Shown here one piece after another: positions 1 through 3,726 of a stretch of 6,415 nucleotides of DNA; positions within the stretch are counted from its first letter, which is position 1, and every line of letters starts with the position of its first letter. The stretch is from an uncultured Oribacterium sp. GTDB taxonomy: Bacteria > Bacillota > Clostridia > Lachnospirales > Lachnospiraceae. A program made the position numbers and the translations under genes. The notes below the pieces were generated by a model, which was not told the DNA's origin, made no database searches, and saw only the letters and a program-made list of their open reading frames with translations. The DNA lies in NCBI GenBank assembly GCA_934279105.1, contig CAKQWR010000112.1:1-6415 (forward strand). Direction: 5' to 3'.

Positions 1-31
1 ATAGTTACTAATAGGTCGAGGGCTTATCCAA
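1..31 (+). rRNA. 23S ribosomal RNA, 3' end (partial)
   Basis: The first bases contain ACTAATAGGTCGAGGGCTTA, which I recognise as the conserved extreme 3' end of Firmicute 23S rRNA. The terminal GGGCTTATCC is the strand that normally pairs with the 5' end of the mature molecule. The rest of the gene lies upstream of the window. The exact 3' boundary, placed at about 31, is inferred by analogy with other 23S genes and could be off by a few bases. Confidence 0.8.
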
Positions 32-136
32 TGTGACTGGTAGGTTTTGATGTTTTATCTACAGAATAAATATATGAACGGTATATAGTTTTCAAGGCAC
101 GATAAATAAAAATTGTTCCCTTCGCGGGGCAGCTAT
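32..136. other. rRNA-tRNA spacer without visible gene
   Basis: This AT-rich stretch lies between the 23S end and the first tRNA. I see no 5S rRNA in it: it is shorter than a 5S gene and lacks the conserved CCGAAC region. I also see no convincing promoter. It is most likely transcribed as part of the rRNA operon and removed during processing. Confidence 0.55.
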
Positions 137-209
137 TCCTCCATAGCTCAGTCGGTAGAGCACGCGGCTGTTAACCGCGGTGTCGTTGGTTCGAGTCCGA
201 CTGGGGGAG
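137..209 (+). tRNA. tRNA-Asn (GUU)
   Basis: A 73-base cloverleaf. The acceptor arms TCCTCCA (137-143) and TGGGGGA (202-208) pair fully with one U-G pair, and G209 is the discriminator. The D arm is 146-161, the anticodon stem is 163-167 with 175-179, and the loop CTGTTAA holds anticodon GTT at 170-172. The T arm has loop TTCGAGT. CCA is not encoded. It lies about 105 bases after the 23S end and 4 bases before tRNA-Thr, so it is probably transcribed with the rRNA operon. The G34 anticodon reads both Asn codons. Confidence 0.96.
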
Positions 210-213
210 TTGT

Positions 214-286
214 GCCGGTATAGCTCAGTTGGTAGAGCAACTGATTTGTAATCAGTAGGTCTTCGGTTCGAGTCCGAATCCCGGCT
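214..286 (+). tRNA. tRNA-Thr (UGU)
   Basis: A 73-base cloverleaf with anticodon TGT at 247-249 in loop TTTGTAA. The anticodon stem ACTGA/TCAGT and the T stem TTCGG/CCGAA are perfect. The acceptor GCCGGTA/TCCCGGC pairs except for one T-C mismatch (219 against 280, standard positions 6-67). T286 is the discriminator and CCA is not encoded. It follows tRNA-Asn after only 4 bases, and an intrinsic terminator begins 3 bases after it, so it is probably the last gene of the rRNA-tRNA transcript. Confidence 0.95.
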
Positions 287-289
287 TTC

Positions 290-320
290 AGCCTTAGCTT
301 TCCGAAGCTAAGGCTTTTTT
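290..320 (+). terminator. Intrinsic terminator after tRNA-Thr
   Basis: An 11-bp perfect stem (290-300 with 305-315) has a 4-base TCCG loop and runs straight into six T residues (315-320). This is a classic rho-independent terminator and probably ends the rRNA-Asn-Thr transcript. Confidence 0.92.
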
Positions 321-326
321 AAACTG

Positions 327-352
327 ATAAATATCGATTCCTCGATATTTAT
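327..352. repeat. AT-rich inverted repeat before the CAU tRNA
   Basis: ATAAATATCGA (327-337) and TCGATATTTAT (342-352) form an 11-bp perfect palindrome with a 4-base TTCC spacer. It ends 7 bases before the mature 5' end of the next tRNA. No T run follows, so it is not a typical terminator. It could be a processing signal or a protein-binding site. Its role is unknown. Confidence 0.6.
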
Positions 353-359
353 ATAAGAT

Positions 360-433
360 GGAACTGTAGCTCAGCTGGTTAGAGCAGTCGGCTCATAACC
401 GATCGGTCCCGGGTTCGAGTCCCCGCAGTTCCA
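360..433 (+). tRNA. tRNA with CAU anticodon (elongator Met, or Ile2)
   Basis: A 74-base cloverleaf. The acceptor GGAACTG/CAGTTCC pairs perfectly, the D loop has nine bases, and the anticodon is CAT at 394-396 in loop CTCATAA. A433 is the discriminator. The T stem CCGGG/CCCCG contains one C-C mismatch (410 against 424). CCA is not encoded. It is not an initiator tRNA: position 1-72 is a normal G-C pair and the anticodon stem lacks the three consecutive G-C pairs flanking the loop. A CAU anticodon is also used by the AUA-reading tRNA-Ile2 after lysidine modification, and sequence alone does not settle which this is. It lies between two intrinsic terminators, so it may be expressed separately from Asn and Thr, although I find no clear promoter of its own. 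Confidence 0.93.
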
Positions 434-439
434 CACTTC

Positions 440-463
440 AGGCCCCAGTGATGGGGCCTTTTA
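440..463 (+). terminator. Intrinsic terminator after the CAU tRNA
   Basis: A stem of AGGCCCC (440-446) with GGGGCCT (453-459), a 6-base loop, and a short T run (459-462) followed by AT-rich sequence. It begins 7 bases after the tRNA. Confidence 0.85.
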
Positions 464-470
464 TAATCTT

Positions 471-540
471 TCGAAAAAGCCCAGAGTGCCGGCAACAGGA
501 GCACAGTACTTCTGTTGTCGGCGCTTTGGGCTTCTTCCGA
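471..540 (+). repeat. Long imperfect hairpin upstream of htpG
   Basis: The two halves (about 471-500 and 510-540) pair over nearly their whole length, with the tip near GCACAGTAC (501-509). Four non-Watson-Crick positions (484/526, 487/523, 492/518, 499/511) are all G-T on this strand. A + strand RNA would therefore stay paired as G-U, while the complementary RNA would have C-A mismatches. There is also one A-C mismatch (476/534) and one bulge at 538. The + strand lacks a clear T run after it. It lies between the tRNA terminator and the htpG promoter. It could be a back-up terminator, a structured RNA or a relic of a mobile repeat. Confidence 0.7.
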
Positions 541-562
541 ATTATGAATTATCTATGAATTG

Positions 563-589
563 TTAGCACTAAAACTTGTAGAGTGCTAA
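563..589. promoter_or_regulatory. CIRCE element (HrcA operator)
   Basis: TTAGCACTA-N9-GAGTGCTAA matches the CIRCE consensus (TTAGCACTC-N9-GAGTGCTAA) at 17 of 18 arm positions, with the exact 9-base spacing. The only departure is A at 571. CIRCE is the binding site of the heat-shock repressor HrcA. The htpG -35 region lies inside it, so a bound repressor should block RNA polymerase directly. Confidence 0.95.
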
Positions 590-604
590 CATCGGTGCTA
601 TACT
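576..604 (+). promoter_or_regulatory. htpG promoter, extended -10 type
   Basis: The -10 is TATACT (599-604), preceded by TG at 596-597 to give an extended -10. The best -35 is TTGTAG (576-581) at 17-base spacing. It matches the consensus only in its first three bases, so the extended -10 probably carries the promoter. Transcription should start near 611, giving a leader of roughly 115 bases before the chosen htpG start. Confidence 0.75.
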
Positions 605-712
605 TCTTTTCGTTGTGAATCAAAATGAATCATCTGCATCCTGGACCATGTTTCCGCAGAATTGCTATTCGACACGGACGCACACGATGTATGATGAAAT
701 CTACATATTAAA

Positions 713-717
713 AGAGG
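713..717 (+). promoter_or_regulatory. htpG ribosome binding site
   Basis: AGAGG lies 8 bases before the ATG at 726 and decides the htpG start. The in-frame GTG at 615 has no Shine-Dalgarno and lies only a few bases after the predicted transcription start. Confidence 0.8.
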
Positions 718-725
718 TAAATGCT

Positions 726-2810
726 ATGGCACAGAAGGGTACACTTTCAATCAATTCTGAAAACATATTCCCGATTATTAAAAAATGGATGTATTCCGAT
801 CAGGATATCTTCGTGCGTGAGGAAATTTCAAACGCCTGCGATGCGATTACGAAGCTGGAAAAGCTGAGCCTCATCGGAGAGTGGACGAAGCCATCAGATT
901 ATAAAGGAAGAGTCGATGTCATCGTCGATTCTGAGCATAAGACCGTAACCTTTAAGGATAACGGTATCGGTATGACCGCTGACGAAGTAGAGAAATATAT
1001 CAATCAGATCGCATTTTCCGGCGCAACCGACTTCATTAACAAGTATAAGGACAAGGCCAACGATGACCAGATCATCGGACATTTCGGTCTCGGCTTCTAC
1101 AGTGTCTTCATGGTGGCGGATCAGGTAGACATTGACACACGTTCCTACAAGAAGGATGCAACGCCGATCCACTGGACCTGCAACGGCGGTACAGAATATG
1201 AGATGACCGATGGCGACAAGAAGGACATCGGTACCACCATCACCCTGCACCTCAATGATGACTGCCTGAAGTATAATAACGAGTGGGAGATGCGTGAAAT
1301 CATCGAGAAGTACTGCTCTTTCATGCCGGTCGAGATCTACATCTCGAAGTTTCCGAAGGAGACCGAGACGATTCAGGCCGATCAGAAGAAAGACACCGAT
1401 GTCGTCGTAGAGGAAATTCCGGAGAAGGTTGAAAAGGATGAAGATGGCAAGGAGACGAAGACCCCGGCGAAGCTGAAGATCGAGAAGCGGCCGCAGCTTC
1501 TGAACGATACGCATCCGCTCTGGGGCAAGACGCCGTCTGAGTGCACGAAGGAAGAGTATATCGACTTCTATCATAAGGTATTCCGTGACTATAAGGAGCC
1601 GCTGTTCTGGATCCATCTGAACATGGATTATCCGTATAACCTGAAGGGCATTCTTTACTTCCCGAAGATCAACATGGAGTATGAGTCCGCCGAAGGCACC
1701 ATCAAGCTCTATAACAACCAGGTTTTCGTCGCTGATAACATCAAGGAAGTGATTCCGGAGTACCTGATGCTCCTGAAGGGCGTCATCGACTGTCCGGATC
1801 TTCCGCTGAATGTTTCGAGATCGCAGCTCCAGAACGATGGTTTCGTAAAGAAGATTCAGGATTACATCACGAAGAAGGTTGCAGACAAGCTGTCCGGTCT
1901 CTGCAAGACCGACCGTGAGAATTACGAGAAGTACTGGGATGATATCGCACCATTCATCAAGTATGGCTGCCTCCGCGACGATAAGTTCTGTAAGAAGATG
2001 ACCGATTATATCCTCTTTAAGGGCATCAACGGTAAGTTCCTTGCACTTCCGGAGTGCCTCGAGGTAGAGAAGAGCGATACCGACGAAACCACAGCGAAGG
2101 CCAATGCTGAGGCCAACGCAACCAGCGAGACAACTGCATCCACGGAGGAGACAGGGAAGACTGCGGATGCCGATGTGAAGGCCGAAAAGAACAAGGTCAT
2201 CTACTATGTCACCGACCCGGTTCAGCAGAGTCAGTATATCGCTATGTTCCGAAATGCAGGTAAGGAAGCCGTCATCCTGCCGGAGCGTATCGATCAGCCA
2301 TTCATCAGCGAACTGGAAGCAAAGAACCAGGGCGTTCACTTCCGCAGAATCGATGCAGATCTCAGCGAGGAGTTCAAGGCAGCGGTCAGCGAAGATGAAC
2401 AGAAGACACTTGATGAGCAGCAGAAGGATCTGGAAACAGAAATCCGTGCAGCTGCTAAGAAGGAGAAGCTCACGGTAAAGCTTCAGAAACTGACACAGCC
2501 GTCCATCGCAGCGATGCTCTCTGTCTCAGAGGAAAGTCGTCGTATGAACGACATGATGAAGATGTATGCGATGAGTGGCATGCCGATGGGCGATATGCCG
2601 GTAGAGGAGACACTGATTCTGAATACAGAACATCCACTGGTACAGTATCTCGTCGAGCACCGCACAGACGAAGCCGCGAAGGAGACCGTCGACATGATCT
2701 CCGAACAGCTGTATGATCTTGCAAAACTGCAGCAGTCACCGCTGAGTGCAGACGAGATGGCAAAGTTCATAACAAGATCGAACGAAATCCTGCTTAAAAT
2801 GGCAAAGTGA
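726..2810 (+). CDS. htpG: Molecular chaperone HtpG (Hsp90 family)
   Basis: A 694-residue cytoplasmic ATP-driven chaperone that acts as a homodimer to remodel client proteins under stress. The N-terminal GHKL ATPase domain shows REEISNACDA (31-40, with the conserved Glu, Asn and Asp), DNGIGM (78-83), the lid motif GHFGLGFYS (118-126) and GTTITL (169-174). An extended charged linker follows at about 211-258. The middle domain runs from about 264 and contains PLNVSRSQLQND (360-371), where R365 is the expected catalytic arginine. The C-terminal dimerisation domain reaches 694 and lacks the eukaryotic MEEVD tail. The protein is longer than the usual bacterial size (about 620-640) because of the linker and a low-complexity insert at 449-489 rich in A, T, E, D and K. 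The start at 726 is set by the AGAGG Shine-Dalgarno and by MAQKGTLSIN aligning with the family N terminus. CIRCE upstream implies HrcA repression. There is no terminator between its stop and the next promoter, so its transcript probably reads through to 3066. Confidence 0.97.
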   Translation: MAQKGTLSINSENIFPIIKKWMYSDQDIFVREEISNACDAITKLEKLSLIGEWTKPSDYKGRVDVIVDSEHKTVTFKDNGIGMTADEVEKYINQIAFSGATDFINKYKDKANDDQIIGHFGLGFYSVFMVADQVDIDTRSYKKDATPIHWTCNGGTEYEMTDGDKKDIGTTITLHLNDDCLKYNNEWEMREIIEKYCSFMPVEIYISKFPKETETIQADQKKDTDVVVEEIPEKVEKDEDGKETKTPAKLKIEKRPQLLNDTHPLWGKTPSECTKEEYIDFYHKVFRDYKEPLFWIHLNMDYPYNLKGILYFPKINMEYESAEGTIKLYNNQVFVADNIKEVIPEYLMLLKGVIDCPDLPLNVSRSQLQNDGFVKKIQDYITKKVADKLSGLCKTDRENYEKYWDDIAPFIKYGCLRDDKFCKKMTDYILFKGINGKFLALPECLEVEKSDTDETTAKANAEANATSETTASTEETGKTADADVKAEKNKVIYYVTDPVQQSQYIAMFRNAGKEAVILPERIDQPFISELEAKNQGVHFRRIDADLSEEFKAAVSEDEQKTLDEQQKDLETEIRAAAKKEKLTVKLQKLTQPSIAAMLSVSEESRRMNDMMKMYAMSGMPMGDMPVEETLILNTEHPLVQYLVEHRTDEAAKETVDMISEQLYDLAKLQQSPLSADEMAKFITRSNEILLKMAK

Positions 2811-2814
2811 CGGC

Positions 2815-2843
2815 TTGACGGACATAACTGCATCTAATATAAT
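2815..2843 (+). promoter_or_regulatory. Near-consensus sigma-A promoter
   Basis: TTGACG (2815-2820), a 17-base spacer and a perfect TATAAT (2838-2843) match the vegetative promoter consensus at 11 of 12 positions. It begins 5 bases after the htpG stop codon. Transcription should start near 2850. It is the best promoter in the window and drives the small ORF at 2889, and possibly the pur genes if the terminator at 3033-3066 is read through. Confidence 0.85.
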
Positions 2844-2888
2844 TTTGTTGTCGTTGTTCACAAGTTTCTCGGGCGAAAGGATTTGGGG

Positions 2889-3029
2889 ATGAAGCACATG
2901 GCTGGAAACAGACATACGAATCACTTTTTAGCGATGTGTGCACTCGGATTCTACGGACAGGCCGGATTCATCGGGCTTAGTGCAGTCTGTGAAATTAATA
3001 ACAACATTGGTTCGAATACAGAAAAATAA
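2889..3029 (+). CDS. 46-residue putative small membrane peptide (hypothetical)
   Basis: I do not recognise this protein. The ATG at 2889 lies 7 bases after AAAGGA (2876-2881) and 39 bases or so after the predicted transcription start, and TAA is at 3027-3029. The peptide has a basic, His-rich N terminus (MKHMAGNRHTNH), an uncharged hydrophobic core at 13-34 (FLAMCALGFY, then GQAGFIGLSAVC) and a polar tail (EINNNIGSNTEK). The core suits one membrane-spanning helix with the N terminus inside. Glycines at 20, 23, 26 and 29 form a GFxG-x2-GFxG repeat, mirrored by a CGGATTC direct repeat in the DNA (2945-2951, 2963-2969). Its own strong promoter, Shine-Dalgarno and terminator argue for real expression. 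Alternatives are a leader peptide that regulates the pur genes, or a non-coding structured RNA in which the ORF is incidental. An ATG at 2898 is a possible shorter start. Confidence 0.6.
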   Translation: MKHMAGNRHTNHFLAMCALGFYGQAGFIGLSAVCEINNNIGSNTEK

Positions 3030-3032
3030 TAG

Positions 3033-3066
3033 AAGAGGGAACAGCCATGCGCTGCTCCCTCTTTTT
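3033..3066 (+). terminator. Intrinsic terminator (or attenuator) before purE
   Basis: A stem of about 13 bp (3033-3045 with 3051-3063) has one A-C mismatch (3041/3055) and two G/A-T pairings near its base, a 5-base CATGC loop and a run of five T residues (3062-3066). It begins 4 bases after the small ORF's stop. It would end transcripts of both the small ORF and htpG. Its position before the pur genes means it could also act as an attenuator. Confidence 0.9.
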
Positions 3067-3118
3067 GTTGTTGATTACAGTCTCACGCTTACGGCATGAG
3101 TTCTCTGTGATGCCCTCG

Positions 3119-3133
3119 TGGCAAACGTATTCA
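3119..3133. promoter_or_regulatory. Possible LacI-family operator (cre/PurR-like)
   Basis: TGGCAAACGTATTCA has the central CG and flanking A/T of LacI-family operators. Bases 3120-3133 match the relaxed cre consensus (TGNAANCGNWNNCA) at all fixed positions but the first. It lies between the upstream terminator and the purE Shine-Dalgarno. This is a short-motif match only. Confidence 0.3.
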
Positions 3134-3168
3134 GCGCTACACCGGAAGCCACGCTTCCGCTCATCAGG

Positions 3169-3175
3169 AAAGGAG
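3169..3175 (+). promoter_or_regulatory. purE ribosome binding site
   Basis: AAAGGAG lies 5 bases before the ATG at 3181 and fixes the purE start. The open frame extends upstream to a GTG at 3118, which has no Shine-Dalgarno and would add residues unlike the PurE family. Confidence 0.85.
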
Positions 3176-3180
3176 TTTGC

Positions 3181-3675
3181 ATGAAAAAAGTTGCGATCAT
3201 CATGGGAAGTGATTCAGATCTTCCAGTAGTTGAAAAAGGCATCAGCGTACTGAAGGAATATGGGGTACCGGTTGAGGTCCATGTATACAGTGCCCATAGA
3301 ACACCGGAAGAAGCTGGCCAGTTCTCAAAATCCGCACGCGAAAATGGTTTCGGCGTGATCATCGCGGCAGCCGGTATGGCAGCACATCTTGCAGGTGCCA
3401 TCGCAGCCAACACAACACTTCCGGTCATCGGAATCCCTTGTTCATCGAAGGTTCTGGAGGGCATGGATGCACTTCTTTCCACCGTTATGATGCCGCCTGG
3501 AATTCCGGTTGCTACCGTCGGCGTGAATACGGCGAAGAACGCTGCGCTGCTCGCCATCGAGATGCTGGCGATCGAAGATGCAGACCTCGCACAGAAGCTT
3601 CAGGATGAGCGTGATAAGAATCATCAGAATATCCTGGAGAAGAACGCTGCCATCGAAGCACAGTTTAACAGCTGA
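3181..3675 (+). CDS. purE: N5-carboxyaminoimidazole ribonucleotide mutase PurE (class I type)
   Basis: A 164-residue cytoplasmic enzyme of de novo purine synthesis. Class I PurE converts N5-CAIR to CAIR; class II carboxylates AIR directly with CO2. The sequence begins MKKVAIIMGSDSDLP, where GSDSD (9-13) binds the phosphate and ribose. SAHRTPE (37-43) contains the expected catalytic His39, and the Arg after it is the class I form (class II has SAHKT). AAGMAAHLAG (63-72) and MPPGIPVATVGVN (104-116) complete the active site. The length matches single-domain bacterial PurE, which assembles as an octamer. It is the first of four closely spaced + strand pur genes, 51 bases before purF. There is no purK partner within the window. 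I find no convincing promoter between the terminator ending at 3066 and this start. Confidence 0.95.
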   Translation: MKKVAIIMGSDSDLPVVEKGISVLKEYGVPVEVHVYSAHRTPEEAGQFSKSARENGFGVIIAAAGMAAHLAGAIAANTTLPVIGIPCSSKVLEGMDALLSTVMMPPGIPVATVGVNTAKNAALLAIEMLAIEDADLAQKLQDERDKNHQNILEKNAAIEAQFNS

Positions 3676-3726
3676 TCTACGAAAGTAACCATCAATCATC
3701 AATGAAAAATATTATGAGGGGTATCT

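Noticed and set aside
544..561. Direct repeat ATGAATT (544-550 and 555-561) upstream of CIRCE
   Set aside because: Two short AT-rich copies are easily explained by chance, and no known site is recognised.
615..725. GTG at 615 as the htpG start (37 extra residues)
   Set aside because: There is no Shine-Dalgarno, it is almost at the predicted transcription start, and the added residues precede the normal family N terminus, which begins at 726 after a good Shine-Dalgarno.
894..2339. 481-codon open frame on the minus strand opposite htpG
   Set aside because: It lies wholly within htpG, has no recognisable domains and is leucine/valine/isoleucine-rich as expected from the codon bias of the coding strand. 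There is no sign of its own promoter or ribosome binding site.
3067..3170. B. subtilis-type PurR box or a sigma-A promoter for purE
   Set aside because: No paired CCGAAC-like boxes. TTGATT at 3071 resembles a -35 but no -10 lies at 16-18 bases, and TATTCA at 3128 has no -35 partner.
3118..3180. GTG at 3118 as the purE start
   Set aside because: No Shine-Dalgarno; the ATG at 3181 has AAAGGAG at proper distance and starts with the conserved PurE N terminus.
2844..3180. A known purine-related riboswitch (purine, ZTP, THF, glycine or ykkC type) before purE
   Set aside because: I looked for their conserved cores and found none. A covariance-model search would be decisive, but by eye the region does not fit.
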